Shown here: positions 12,101 through 24,020 of the stretch, piece by piece
Layout of the letters: each line of letters starts with the position of its first letter
Numbering within the stretch: the stretch's first letter is position 1
Assembly: GCA_008694505.1 (NCBI GenBank)
Contig: VZDJ01000034.1
Location: forward strand, 2,247,557 to 2,311,556
Reading direction: 5' to 3'
Source of the DNA: Cyanoderma ruficeps
Taxonomy: Eukaryota; Chordata; Aves; Passeriformes; Timaliidae
DNA: 64,000 nt
The notes under the pieces: model-generated
Seen by the model: the letters and a program-made list of their open reading frames with translations, nothing else
Database searches by the model: none
What the model was told of the DNA's origin: nothing
Made by a program: the position numbers and the translations under genes

Positions 12101-13095
12101 AGAGTGGGAATTGAGTGTTATTAAAGAGGGATTTTTTTTCCATGTGTATGAATGAGTTGCTGTTATTCCTAAGCTTTGTTTGGGATTTTTTTTTTTTAAT
12201 TTAAGTAATGTCTTACGATATTTTTTGAATGAAATAAACACTAAGCAGCAGGAACGGGTGCCTCTTTGTGCCCATCAGTTACAGTCAAGCAAGGGTTAGA
12301 TGTTTAAAATGCAAGTAGATTGTTAGAGTGGGGATGAGTGTAAAGCATCCAGTGTCTAACCCGAGTTTACTGACAGAAGACAGGCCCAGGAGTCCTGTGC
12401 TGCCTCTGCACCATCTCCAGGGACTACTGATCCTCTTCCTTAGTAAAGAGAAGCCATTGAGTCACCTCTGAGTGCTGCTTCCCACACATACTTCATCACT
12501 CTCCATTCACATTTTGCTGCACCTTTACTTCTCCTAGTAAGTCTTTACTAATGGTTTTGGTAGATCATACTTGAAGAGCATTTCTTGGGAAAAGAGCACT
12601 GAGATACTGCCTTCTGTTTTTTTCAGATACAAGGCAGTAAAACTGAAAAAGGGAGGCTTGAGCAAACATCAAGCTGGAGGGAGGCTTTTTCTTAAGAGAT
12701 AGGTAGCTGCTTCATTTTCCTGATTTATTCAAAGCTTGAGTAGTTAGTGAAACATAATGTTGTAATCAGCAACATGCACTTTGTTTGTGTATATATCTCT
12801 TGTTTAATTTTTTGAGACTTATGTTTCATGAGCCAAACCCAGTCTCTGAGCAATGTTTTGGATGACAGTACTCCCAGAAACTGCCAGAGGGTTGTGAGAA
12901 ATGCCTTTGGTTATTCAGCTGGTGATGTTCCATTTCTCTGAGTACAAGGTTCAGCGTTCAGTCATTCAGGGTGGTCTGGCACACAGCAGGTGTGCAGCAA
13001 AACTGAGACTTGCACCACTCAGTGTCCTGTGTCAGTCAAAAAGTAAAGAGTAATTATATCTGAGCCTGTTTCAGCAAAGCCTGCCTTGTTGCCAG
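6136..13095 (+). other. PRDM2: PRDM2 last large intron, 5' part; AT-rich and UTR-like at first
   Basis: The intron starts at GTAAGC right after the large exon. Reading through the donor meets TAA at 6137-6139, giving a truncated tail ending in Phe-Arg. The first 3.5 kb is AT-rich with many AATAAA hexamers (for example near 6246, 6438, 6602, 6874, 9210 and 9627) and no recognisable repeat family, so an alternative 3'UTR is possible. There is a TA-rich microsatellite at about 6621-6651. From about 9,700 to 13,095 I saw no exon, RNA gene or known repeat; poly-T runs occur at about 9980 and 12190. Confidence 0.6.
6621..6651. repeat. TA/GATA microsatellite
   Basis: A short imperfect run of TA dinucleotides is interrupted by TAGATAGATA. 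It is simple-sequence DNA downstream of the large PRDM2 exon. Confidence 0.8.
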
Positions 13096-13397
13096 CTGAG
13101 GGAGCTGGAGGGGGCTCAGCCTGGAGAAAAGGACCCTCAGGAGGGACAGTCTCTCTCTGACAGGAGGGTGTAGCCTGGTGGGGGTGGGCTCTGCTCCCAG
13201 GGCACAAGGAACAGGACAAGAGGAAGTGGCCTCGGACTGTGCCAGAGGCTGGCCAGGGATGTGGTGGAGTCCCCATCCCAGAGGTGTCCAGGAAATGCCA
13301 CTCAGTGCTCTGGGCTGGGTGACAGGGTGGAGATTGGTCACAGGTTGGACTCGATGGCCTTGGAGGTCTTTTCCAACCTCAGTGAGTCTGGGATCAC
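13096..13397 (+). mobile_element. CR1 LINE 3'-end fragment, sense on +
   Basis: The + strand shows CR1 in sense: CTCAGCCTGGAGAAAAGGA, later GGGATGTGGTGGAGTCCCC, then TTGGACTCGATGGCC and TCTTTTCCAACCTCAGTGA, with a single decayed copy of the terminal octamer repeat. It lies inside the last large PRDM2 intron in the same orientation as the gene. Open frames here on both strands belong to the repeat. Confidence 0.85.
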
Positions 13398-16300
13398 TTT
13401 GCTGTGATCAGGCAGTGCTGCTCAGCAAAGTTAAATGCCTGTGGTAAGGTCAATGCAAGGACTTTTTCAGGGCAGTGAATTTGTTGGGGATGCAGAGGAT
13501 GCGCTTCCTGCTCAGGGCATCTCAAGGCTCATCCCCACGTACAGACCGTGTGTGCAGAGCCCCCAGCCGTGACTCAATGGGGGAATTTATGTAGTGTTTC
13601 CTTTAGGTGTCGAGATCTCTGCTAAACATTGCAGTGTGGAAGGAGGTGGGAAGATGAGAAATACTGAATTCTTACATCACTGAGCTGCTTTGAAAAGTTT
13701 CACACTCAAACTCCACTGTCACTGGAACTTTAAGTTGTATTCTCCATTCATTATGGCAGATTCAGTATGTCACTCATCTACCTTTTCAAATCAAAAGCAC
13801 ACTTTGTTCTGTGGTTTTTTATGTAATGAGATGTGCAGGACTGAGGGCTCATCCTTGTTCTGCTGCCCTCCAGCAATCCTGAACTCTTCTGGTGCCACCA
13901 TTGCTGTATCAAGCTAAATAAAATCAACTACAGTGTTCCCTATGTGTGATGAAAGTTTTCTCATTCTGTTAGGAATGTGATTCAGTAAATACAGACTTTA
14001 TCAACTCTCATTACTTGACAGTATAAAAGATGAGTTTGAGGTCTTCTATTTTTAATCCAAAATTGTTCACCTTTAGGCTTGCAAAATATTCTGTGCTGTT
14101 TTAAAAGGGCAGGAAGATACATCTAGATTTATAGGTTTACACCAAGATTTCTTAAGTGATTAAGACTAATCTCTGAGCTTAACTTGAAGTACCTTCAAGG
14201 CAACTGATTTTCTGAAGGAGCTCAGAAGCTATCTCAGTGCTGAATTCCTTTTCAAATGGCTACTTTAGGTCACTGGTTGCTTTTGAAAAAATAGTTCTAT
14301 TTAAGTAAAACAGTGTTGATGCATCAATTTTAGAGTCCCCCAGGTGAGCTGTAGGCATGGTGTGAGATTTTTTCCAGCAGTTCTCGCTGTTGGTTTGGTG
14401 TTCATCACCACAGTTCCTTGTGATCCACGGGGAGTGGAACTGAGCCAGCAATGAAGAAAATTAAACTGTAGAGCACGTGGGAAACAAGGCAATTTTTGAG
14501 TTCTTGTGGGGCAGCAATGCTGCTTTAAAGCATTAAGTTCTTGGAAGCACTGTGGCTGGAGAGTGCTGTTAGGGTGTCTTCTTGGAAGTCAAGAATGCAA
14601 AGGATCTCATTAACAGGTTTTTCCAGTTTAGATTCATGAAAGGCCTGACCATAATATTCATGTTCTGGCCATGTGAAGGAAAGATAAAATCCTGACGTGC
14701 TCCAGCTCTTTCCCTGATTTCACGAATAAACACACCTAAGTCTCCAAATAGCCACAGTACAGCACATTAAGATCCTTTTTTCTTTCTGCTGCTTCCCCAT
14801 TTTCTATACAGTGAGTCAGGACTGAAGAGAGTCACATCCCTTTCCCCAAAACTCTATCCATAAACCTTTTTGTCTTCATAAATAATTTGTTTCACTGAAA
14901 CAGACAAATGAAGGTCTTTCCCTTAGTGGTTGATTTTTTTTTAATGTTTTTTCAAGTCCTTGTTTTGTTTATTTACTTTTCCATTAAGCAATATACTGCT
15001 GCCAGAGAGGACATTTCAGTCAGGGTAGCAGCACTGTGGTTTAATCTCACTGAGAGCAGAAAACCCAGAAATGGCATTTATCCACCCCCTGAACCCTCTT
15101 GCTTCCCTTCTGGCTTGTGAAATTACTCAGCCTAATTCTGCAAAACCAAGAATTTGGCCTTAAATATCTACATTTCTATTTTTTTTTCTAGGCAGTCAAT
15201 GATTTGTGTCAGCTTAGCTAGTCTTTTACTTAAGAGTAGGAAACACTTGATAGAAAATGTTCCTGGCATCCTTATTGCTAAACATAATGTGGAATGTGTG
15301 TGTGTGTCTGAAATTTTGGAGCATATCCTTGGGGTTATTTTAGATTATAGAGTATAATCTTTGCAGGAAAAAAAACCCACCTGTTTTAATTGAGGTAAAA
15401 ATGTGAACCTAAATCACCTGAATTTTTACTATATCCTGCCATGACTTTGTTCACTGAATTTCTCTGGTGAGACTGGCAGCCACCTCAGATCACTCCAGCC
15501 TTCATGCTCACAAATACCATGGCTTATTTTTCTGGGACATTTCCAGAGAATTAAACTAACAACCCAGGAGAATGTTAATTGCAGAAGCGTGGTAGAAGGC
15601 AAGCTAATTTGAATAAAAAATACCAAATGTATTTTGGGAATGTCTGAGGGAAGGGAGTGTGCCAGGATTTGGCATTTTTCCTGGCCTTCGAGTTTGTGTG
15701 TGCTGCTCATGGCAAGGCTCAGGGGCCTGGGAAGGAATATGGAAGTAGGAATTTGGTTTGGACAAATACTTAATTATTCAGGAGACAATTTAACCTGTAA
15801 CAGTAAAGTGGGTGGTGGGGGAACCTTTGCCTTTGATCAGTCCTCTGCTTTAAGGCTGCAGATTTTCTGAGTGACCTTGGCAAATCCCTTTCCACCTGAG
15901 TCCATTCTGGATCTGAAAAATTGGGATTATGGTACTGACTCACATTGCAAAACACTTTCGTATTTGAGGATGGAAAACTTTAAGAGCTGGGATTTACTGT
16001 ATTTTTATTGTAGGGAGTCTCACCAAATTGGGTGATTTATCTCTTCTAGTTTGGATATGCTCTCAGTTGTGAGAGAGAGCTTTAGGCCCTTCTCCATGTA
16101 AAAAAAACAGCCTCAGTTAACTTCTGGGTTAGCTTTAATTTATGGAATAGCTGGTGCATCTACCAAACTGTTTAGTTTGCTTTAAAAGTCCTTGGTTGAC
16201 AGAGAAAACTTTGTACACACAAATCCTTCCTTCTACTACATTTGGGTTCTGGGCCAAGAATCTGCATTTGGGTTCTGGGCCTATTTTCCTTACAAGCAGA

Positions 16301-16985
16301 GTATGTTTTCTGATGTTATTCCTTTCTTAATTTTTTTTTCTGGCTTGGACTGTTCCCTAAAAATCATTTTGGTAGAGCTGGGGTAGCCTGGGCTGTGCTG
16401 TTGGTCTGGGCTGTGCACAGGGGTGTGAGGGGCTGGGAACAGCCCTTGGCCCTTCCCATGGAATCATCCCCCAGCAGCATGGCACAGGGTGCCTCAGAAT
16501 TCCTTTTCTTTGCCTGTCTCCAGTTACCCAGAGCTGAGATGGTGAAAGCAGGTGCAAAGTGACAGGGCTAAAAATAACAATTCCAACCACTGCTCCTAAT
16601 GCAGCGGGGGGATTGCAGCTCCCCTCCCCCTCGGGGACCAGCTCCCCTTGCACACCCGGGGGTTTGTCAAAATCATCCCAACATCCTGGCTGTTCTTTAA
16701 GCAGGCTCTGAAATGAGAGTTGTCCATCCCCTCCAGGTGAGTCCTGGGACAGAGGAGAGGCCAGATTCCTGACAGCTTTGGCACAGCAGACATGGCTGTG
16801 GTTTCAAATCATGGTTCATTGGGAGCACTGTGGAAAGGCAGCTGTAAGAACTCCATAAGGATCTCGACTTCATTTTCTATTTACAAAAAAAAATCCTTTT
16901 TTATCTCATTCTTTTAATCCTCAGCTTCCAAATAACAAGCTATGATCTATTAGCTTTAAAACTTCAGGAAATTAGGGGTGAAAGA
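13398..16985 (+). other. PRDM2: PRDM2 intron, no recognised element
   Basis: Single-copy-looking intronic DNA with no exon or dispersed repeat that I could identify. Small items are a GT-rich stretch near 15295-15305 and an imperfect tandem duplication at 16239-16281, in which a 17-bp word (CATTTGGGTTCTGGGCC) occurs twice with a 26-bp period. Confidence 0.6.
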
Positions 16986-17190
16986 TCATGGAATTCTGGA
17001 GTAGTTTGGGTTGGAAGGGACCTTAAAACCCATCTCTTTCCACTCCCTGCCATGGGCAGGGACACCTCCCACCATCCCAGGTTGGTCCAAGCCCTGTCCA
17101 ACCTGGCCTTGGGCACTTCCAGGGGTGGGGTGGCCACAGCTCCTCTGGGCACCCTCCCAGGTAAGAATTTCTTCCTAATGTCTGATCAGG
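16986..17190 (-). mobile_element. CR1 LINE 3'-end fragment
   Basis: The + strand shows the reverse complement of the CR1 3' end: GTTTGGGTTGGAAGGGACC, CCCTGCCATGGGCAGGGAC, GTCCAACCTGGCCTTGG, then AAGAATTTCTTCCTAATGT. It is truncated at its 5' side and lies in the PRDM2 intron. Confidence 0.9.
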
Positions 17191-18770
17191 GTGTTCATTT
17201 GAAAATCTAGGTCAGATTTTCCCTGATATTTTGTCCCTTTGGATTTGAGCCTTTTAACATTATTTTTTCTTTAGGTTTCCCATAGGATCTAGACCCTGCC
17301 TCACTGCATGCAAGAGCACACAGATGTCATCGATTAGAGAAGAACTTTAAGAAGTCGTAATTAATATTTTGACAGAAAGCATTACTTACATGGAGGCATT
17401 CTAAACAGAAAGAAACTAAAATTTTCCTCTTCTAGTTATAGTAAAAATCTGAAGCCAAACAAACTAAACTTATTTTGGATATTCTGCTGTTTCCCTTGGT
17501 AACAGTCCTTATATGGAACAACAAAAATCTGGCTTTTGTTGACCTCCCCATTACCACTTTCTGGTTCTTCCACATTGGCTGAAGGTTTCAGGATTGAATT
17601 CACAAAGGCTGGAACGGATGATTTACATAGAACAATAACAAAACTTTTGGCAGGCAATTTTAACCACCGATTTTAATTTGAAAATAATTGAATTGCTTAC
17701 TTTTCAAAATTTCTGTGGTTTTGGTTGTCTGTTGTAATGGAAAGCTTTGCACTTCTTTATGTCTAACTTGCAGTTACATTGTGTGTTAAGACAAAACTGA
17801 AATCTCCTTTAAAGGGTGTGTGTTGAACTCTAAATATAACCCAGAGAGAAACCTGGCTTTTAACTTTTTTTAGACATGTTGCTGTATAAGAAAGTGATAT
17901 TTCAAAACATATTCCCTTGGAAGAACATAAGTGGTTGGGTTTGGTCAGAATTTTGAAGAATTTGCCTTGAGAAAGAAGGTATGTAATTACCTATGGGGGT
18001 GCACAGGTGTGAGGGAAAGCAGACAAGTTTGTGCAGGAGAGCAAAAGGTGCTGAATTTAAAAACAAATAGGGGTTTTTTTGGAATCTTTTAGTGTCTGGA
18101 AGTTTAGCTTGGGTGTACATTTGAACTGAGATTGTACGTCTGGAATAGGGCAGAAGCAGTTGGACTGCCCTTGCTTCAAGTCATGTTTTCAGGCTTTCTT
18201 CTTGAAATCACAATCAACTGAGGCATAAAATTAATATTTTACAGTAAAAATTTACGATTTTCACTTTCACTTTGGGACAGTTTAAAATTTGAAGTGCAAT
18301 AAAGGCACTGCTGTGATCTGTACTGTCCTTGTTGAGTCTGTCAGTGCAATAGTGACACGAGTGTTCTGCTGCTGACTTTGACCTGGGAAGAAATGACCAG
18401 GTGTTCTGGTAAAGTAAAACTCCTTTTCCATAAATATGTATTTTAAAACCTGATATGGACTGTCCTGAGAGAACAGAACATGAATTCTTTTGGTTCTGAT
18501 GTAACTGTGGGTTTGTATGTCCCGGCTGGAGGGTCTGGGACACAGGGTGGGAGCCTGGATGCAGCTTCCAGCTGACATTATCTGTTTCCTGCTTAAATAA
18601 ACTCACAGGGTGAGTTCAGAACAAGGCAAAAATACCCTCTTGCCTTCAGAAGTGCCTCTTGGTGCTTGCAGTGTGGGTGGAACGGCGTTTTCTTTTCTCA
18701 TGGCATACTAAAGCACGTCTCTGGTTTTGTTCGTGCCCGGTCCCTGATGCTCTTCTGCCTCTTTGCACAG
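17191..18770 (+). other. PRDM2: PRDM2 intron, 3' end
   Basis: No repeat or exon was recognised until the acceptor CTGCCTCTTTGCACAG (18755-18770), which has a good polypyrimidine tract and precedes the last coding exon. Minus-strand frames across 18214-18606 look like chance. Confidence 0.65.
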
Positions 18771-18879
18771 TTACAGGCTCCGCATGGCCTCTAGATGTCC
18801 CTCCTCCTCCTCGCATAACCCCAGCCCCAGGCAGTGCAAGAAACCCAGCTCCACCACATCCCACTTCTTCAAGGAATAG
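18771..18879 (+). CDS. PRDM2: PRDM2 last coding exon (C-terminal tail)
   Basis: This short exon is recognised by splicing logic and tail similarity rather than by an isolated open frame. The large exon leaves AG, and the first base here (T) completes AGT. The joined frame reads DF-SYRLRMASRC and ends SHFFKE followed by TAG (18877-18879). As I recall it, human PRDM2 ends with DFSYSLRLASRC followed by a tail closing in PFFKE, so both ends of this 36-residue tail match while the middle (Ser/Pro/His-rich here) has diverged. The preceding intron is 12.6 kb. A possible donor (ACCAG|GTACAG) lies 26 nt past the stop, so the exon may extend to 18905 and the 3'UTR may continue in another exon. Confidence 0.88.
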
Positions 18880-18905
18880 ACCCCGGGCATGTCTGACCAA
18901 ACCAG

Positions 18906-18911
18906 GTACAG
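18906..18911 (+). other. PRDM2: Possible splice donor after the PRDM2 stop codon
   Basis: GTACAG follows ACCAG 26 nt beyond the stop. A donor this close to the stop is compatible with a separate 3'UTR exon and would not normally trigger nonsense-mediated decay because it is under about 50 nt away. It was read by eye only. Confidence 0.35.
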
Positions 18912-19040
18912 CCGCACAGCCCCGGGAGGGCGCTCGGGGCTCCCTCCCCCTGTGCTCCCAAACCCTTCCGTGTTTCTGTGGGCAGGGAGTGCCGGCTCTG
19001 GAGATACAGAAAACCCACGGTGTCATTGCTCTGGGAACTG

Positions 19041-19289
19041 GTGCAGTTGTGGTTTGGGGCAAGGCTGAGAGGCTGAGAATTGGATGAGCCATAAAAAGCT
19101 GCATCCCCTTCCATGCTGCAAGTGATGCTTTCAGTCCAACACTGAGACCGCTGAGATGCTCGTGCCATTGCTGCCTGCTCTGTCTCATTCCTTGGGTGGA
19201 TCCTCTCTAGGATTTATTCCCTTTGGAGCTTTTTTTTTTTTTGCTAGCAACAATCTCCTCTTGAAATATGTGATGTACTAATTCCAAAA
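19041..19289 (+). repeat. Duplicated 250-bp segment, copy A
   Basis: This segment is repeated in the same orientation at 21790-22021. Shared words include GGCTGAGAGGCTGAGAA, GGATGAGCCATAAAAAGCTG, CATCCC(C/T)TTCCATGCTG, a poly-T run, GCTAGCAA(C/T)AATCT and GTACTAATT. It has a TATA-like CATAAAAAG (19090-19098) and is followed by AATAAA (19295-19300), so it may be a decayed LTR or a family-level repeat. I could not assign it. It sits just past the PRDM2 stop. Confidence 0.8.
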
Positions 19290-21378
19290 GGATAAATAAA
19301 GTCTTCTCTAGTCATGGGTACTTACGTACTGTGGATCAAAAGGATGTGTGAGGGTAGTCAGCCCTTTACCCCTAATGGAAGGTTTAAGGGGAGTTTTGTT
19401 CATGACCTTTTAAGACCTGAGGTGTTGCTCTTCTGGATCCTAGGGAGCTTGAAGACGGTGATAAATTTTGTAAGGTGTGGTGTTTGTATCTGATTGTAAA
19501 AGTGGGCCAAGTGCTTTGGGATCTTTAGGCTGAAAGGGTGAACAGTGGACATATATTAACTGTCCAAAAAAGGTGCACCTGGCAGTGTGCATTTTGCTGG
19601 CTGCTTTGGTGGCTGACCACAAGCTCAAAGACCAGCATTACAATGCAAATTGCAGTGCTGTGATAACATACAAAATTGGGGTGGTGGTGAGATAAACTGT
19701 GTAATGAAGCACGATGGGCTTGGGCAAATTAATGACCCAGCCCCATGTACTGGTGAGGCTGAGTTGATTTTCTGTTTGTTTAAACAAGACACTGTTTTCT
19801 GCTTCTTCATTTCCCCACTGTTAAGTTGCAGATAATAATCTCCTTTATACTGATGTAACAGCTAAGGAACAAGAGACTTAACATGTAAAGCTAAAGGTGA
19901 GAATGAGTACCAACAAAATCAAGATACTGCAACCTGAACTTTATTCTTTCTTAAAACCATTCAAGAAACAACATTTGAGGGAATAGTTAGCAAAATTCTC
20001 AATTTTGCTATCTCCTGAATAATGGAGGGTTGCTAATGAATATTAATATCCTTAGTTGTGGCACAGACCATTTAGTTATGGGAAATCCAGGCAAAATTAA
20101 ATCATGGGTGTCTCTTCCCTGTACAATGGTCACTGAATGACTCGTCCTGCTTCCAGCTCCACGGAACATGGAATTGTGACTCCCTAAACTATTTCTGATT
20201 AAATGCAACTCTCTGTGTATTTTCAGGTACCAGAAACTTCTGACTGGAAAAGGTGAGGTGAAGTAATCCTCAAGCATTATCCTCTCCTGCTTTTGCTCAG
20301 ATGAGGTGAGATGGGTTCCTCAGCAGACAACAGGGACAGTGGTTTCTTCTGCTGGAAGCGATGACGTGCTTCTGTCATCTCACCCTTCCTTCCAAGGGAG
20401 GGAGCACAGAGCAGAGAGGGATGAACTGTGGATGCTGGGGGCAGGATGATCTCGGGGTCCCCCGGTGCCAGCAGGGAGAACAGCACGGGGAAGGGTTCAG
20501 GCATCTGCAGGCAAAGCACCCATGCTCAGAGGGTGGGTGGCTCTGGGTGAGTCTCCTCTTTCTGGGAGAACACTGAGAGTTTAACATACTATGCAATTAA
20601 ATTCTGAGAAGACTGTTACATCGTTTTAGTTTCTGCTTTTCATCCTAACGGGTGAAGAACTGGGCATCCCACACAAAAAACCACTGAAGGGAGTGGTTGG
20701 TTCTCCTGAGGTTTCCACATGTGAAGTCTCTGGGTACCCCAGTCTCTTGACTTTGTACCATTAGCTTTAAGGGGCAGATGCTGTTGCTTTTGAAGTGCAT
20801 CAGGATACGTGTTTTTTGGGAAGATCACCTGTTATATGGTCTCTGGGAAATGCACTGATGGCCCAGTTCCATGAAGGGACTAGCATCCATTTCTCAAAAG
20901 CTGCCATAACTTATGCTGCCAGTCTGGTTTAGAGTCAAGATTTATGTATTTAAGGACAGTATCAAACACAGGTGTTGCTGTGCAGTATCACACCAGACTT
21001 GTCCTTAAATACAACATTTGTCCTTAAATAGAGCACCTGTGTTTGTGTCTCTAGACATGTGTTTGTTTTTGGGGGTCCTATCCAGAGGCCATCCAGGAGG
21101 ACATCCAGTAAAGACTAATTCCAGAAACACACAGCTCAGCTGGTAAAATGCAGTGCAGAAAGGTCTCTTACCTCTTTCCTGCCCCCAAATGGGGTCAGTC
21201 ACACCCAGGTACATCATCTGTCAGTCCTGGGCAGAACTTCTGCCCAGTTTGCCCGTGAGGTGAAGGGTTCCTTCTGCCAACACGTGATTTTCCAGGATCC
21301 CTGCTAACATAGCATCCAGGTTTGGATTTTTTTAAGGAGGTCAAAGGGGTTGATTGTTGTACTTCCTTCTTGTTTCAG
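19290..21378. other. Non-coding, no recognised element
   Basis: No exon or repeat family was identified. An AATAAA lies at 19295-19300. Open frames such as those around 20277-20596 have no recognisable product. The stretch ends in a strong-looking acceptor (CTTCCTTCTTGTTTCAG, AG at 21377-21378). Confidence 0.5.
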
Positions 21379-21529
21379 TCAATTTATTCCTGTCCTTGAC
21401 TTTGCACTCCACACAGATAAGCACAGATCTGTGTATGCACATGTTAGTTAAGAAAAGAAAGGTGCCCTCCTTGATTGGGAGTTGATACTCCCTCCCACCA
21501 CCCTGAAAAAAGCAAAAAAAGGATCAAAT

Positions 21530-21563
21530 TTATATATATATCTCTTCATATATATATATATAT
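21530..21563. repeat. TA microsatellite
   Basis: Two TA runs are separated by CTCTTCA. This is simple-sequence DNA. Confidence 0.85.
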
Positions 21564-21789
21564 GACAGATAAAAATATATGTGTATGGAATTGCTGAAAA
21601 CTGAATTCTGTATAGTTTTGATGAAAATCAAATTGTTCGAAATGAATAGAAAAGCTTTAAAGAAGAAACATTGTGCACCATAAAAATGTTTTAAGTGCAT
21701 GTGGTTTGAGTTGGAAAGAAAAGGTTTTCATGATCTTGTATTATCTCACTACAGATTTTTTGGGTGAACCACTCTTGGAGGTTTTCTAA

Positions 21790-22021
21790 GTGCAATTGTG
21801 GTTTGGGGGAAGGCTGAGAGGCTGAGAACTGGATGAGCCATAAAAAGCTGCATCCCTTTCCATGCTGGAAGTGATGCTTTTAGTCCAAGACTGTGAGACC
21901 ACCGAGGTGCTCATGTCTCATTCCTGGGGTGGAGAGTCTCCAGGGTTTGTTCCCTTTGGAGTTTTGTTTTTTTTTTTTGCTAGCAATAATCTACTCCTCA
22001 AAGAAATGTACTAATTGCAAA
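21790..22021 (+). repeat. Duplicated 250-bp segment, copy B
   Basis: Direct-repeat partner of 19041-19289, about 2.75 kb downstream. It shares the order of words, including the TATA-like CCATAAAAAGCTG and the poly-T run followed by GCTAGCAA. A short internal deletion removes the TGCCATTGCTGCC stretch found in copy A. Confidence 0.8.
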
Positions 22022-23545
22022 CCAAGGCTGGCATTTGTCACAGCAGCCTTGGAAGACTGAGAATCTCATTCAGTCATTCAAACTAGTTGGAGGTGAGCAT
22101 CCAGATCTGCCAGGCAGCTTGGTAAATTTTGGTCAAATAGCACAAAAAATTAAGTTTCCTGGCCTTATGTCTATGACCAAGCAGCTGGTGTGCACACACA
22201 GCTCTCTGATCAGTTCGTCTCACTTTGCTTTTGCATGTTACCTTTTTATTTTCTCTCCACATTTTGTCCATCAGGTAAATTTGGTATGGTAAACCCTGTT
22301 CTTTCAAACAGGAATGCTCCTCCTGTGTGTCTGGAGAGTATCTAAATCACTTGAAAATGAGTATACAGTGCTAATAAACCCAATATACTCTGACTTAAAG
22401 CACCAGTATTATTGGTGATTAATTGATTATGATTGATTTTCGCAGTGCAGTTTTGTAGGACACCTTGTCAAAGCTCACAATTAGTGTATAAATAATCACT
22501 GGTCACTTGAGGATTGTTGCAAAGGAAAAGTTTTCTTGCCATGTAGCCCAAATACTTCTTTAAACAATCCCTTCTCCTCAGCCCCACTCAACTCCCAGTC
22601 AGTTAAATTAAATACAGAGTTCTGGCATGGATGGTGCCCAGTTCAGTGCCTTTAAGGCATCCCAGTGAGGTTACTAGAAGTCACTTCTGTGCAATTTATT
22701 TTTGCTGCCTTTTTTAGAGTGTTATCAACTATAAAAACTGACAGCCTCGAGGAGAGAAGTGTGTACATCGTTGTGATGTAGGAACGTTTTTCCCAGAGAA
22801 ATTCTGGTTTATCACACAAAACTGTAAATATGTATGTACAATTTTAAAAGCACGCCTTTATGTCCCTGCTTGTAAATGTTCTGTTTTTAAAGTTTTATAA
22901 CACGTGGCTCAACCAAGAGCCCACAGTGCACAGCTTTATATTGCACTGGTCTGTTTGAAGGGTCCATTACAGTGTGAGCTGTAGCAGAAAAATATCCGTG
23001 CCACCAACAAGAAATAACCCATGTTTGCACCAGACTTCATCATTTTTCCTCAAATAAGAAATGCAGTTTTTCTGGGAGGGTTGGGGTGGGGGGTGAGGGG
23101 GGTGTGATTTTTCTTGCAGAAAAAAAGCCTCAGTTCAAAATGGTGTCATTGCTCTGGACCAACGAGGAGATTTCATTCACAGTGAATTCAGGAGAAGTAT
23201 GCCATTTTTTCCCAAGGCAGAATTTCACAGTTTTGCAGCAAATTTTTAACCTCCCCTGTGCCTGCTGATGAAACATGAAATTTTGCCCTTGAACAATATC
23301 ACAAATTCTTGTGAAAATTCAATGAGAGGGTGGGGGAAAAGCTCAGGTTTTGCATGCAGAATTTGCAAGGACGACACTGGCAGCTCTGCAGTGCTCTCAT
23401 GGCAATGCTGATACTGAGAAGTTTATTAAAAATAAACTGTGTGGAGATGTGGTGGGACCTGGTTTGTGCTTGGGTTCTGAATTGCTCTGCAAGACTGAAA
23501 GCTCTGTTGTCTGTCTGCCATGTGAAGTAAAAGAACAACAATAAA

Positions 23546-24020
23546 TCAATGTGGAAAACTGCATTATGGAAATATTTATTGTTATTTCAGCCAAGGAGAT
23601 CTTCAAAATGGAGATTGACTGTGCTCCAGCTCTGAAACAATGGAATGGTTTGGGGTTTTCCTGGTGGGTGGCAGGAGAGGAGGAAGGAGATGTGTCACTT
23701 TGGCCTGACAGGGTCTGTGCACACAGACAGGGATTCATTCTCCTGGCAGCTCCACCCGAGCCCTGCACGCCTGGAGAAGCAGCACAGGAGCCCTTTGCAG
23801 TGGGGCCTTTTCATCCAAACCCAAACCTGCTGCTGAGGTGTCTCAGCACTGTGGAGCTTCAAGGCTGCTCTCCTCAGCTGGGAGGGAAGTGTTAGGGCAG
23901 GGCGTGCAGGGGGAGGGTTGTTTTCCTTCCTGGGAGTGCTCCCTGTTTCACACATCATGTGCCATCACAGCACTTTCAGACATTTTATGCTTTCTTCAGG
24001 GCCGTGGGACTTGGCTCTTC
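23546..24020. other. Non-coding, no recognised element
   Basis: Overlapping open frames on both strands (about 23551-23958) show no recognisable domain and no splice context that I trust. No repeat was identified. Confidence 0.5.

Larger units (their letters stand above)
21379..23545 (+). other. Candidate 3'UTR exon (possibly PRDM2)
   Basis: A pyrimidine-rich acceptor precedes 21379. The interval has no long open frame and carries UTR-like features: a Pumilio-type TGTAAATA (about 22825), AT-rich stretches near 22830-22890, and AATAAA at about 23431 and at 23540-23545. It also contains the duplicated segment copy B and a TA microsatellite (about 21530-21563). A donor just after the PRDM2 stop makes a downstream 3'UTR exon reasonable, but the assignment is inference from weak signals. 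Confidence 0.22.

Noticed and set aside
18646..19188. 180-residue minus-strand open frame
   Set aside because: It overlaps the PRDM2 C-terminal exon in antisense and the duplicated segment, with no domain and no splice logic.
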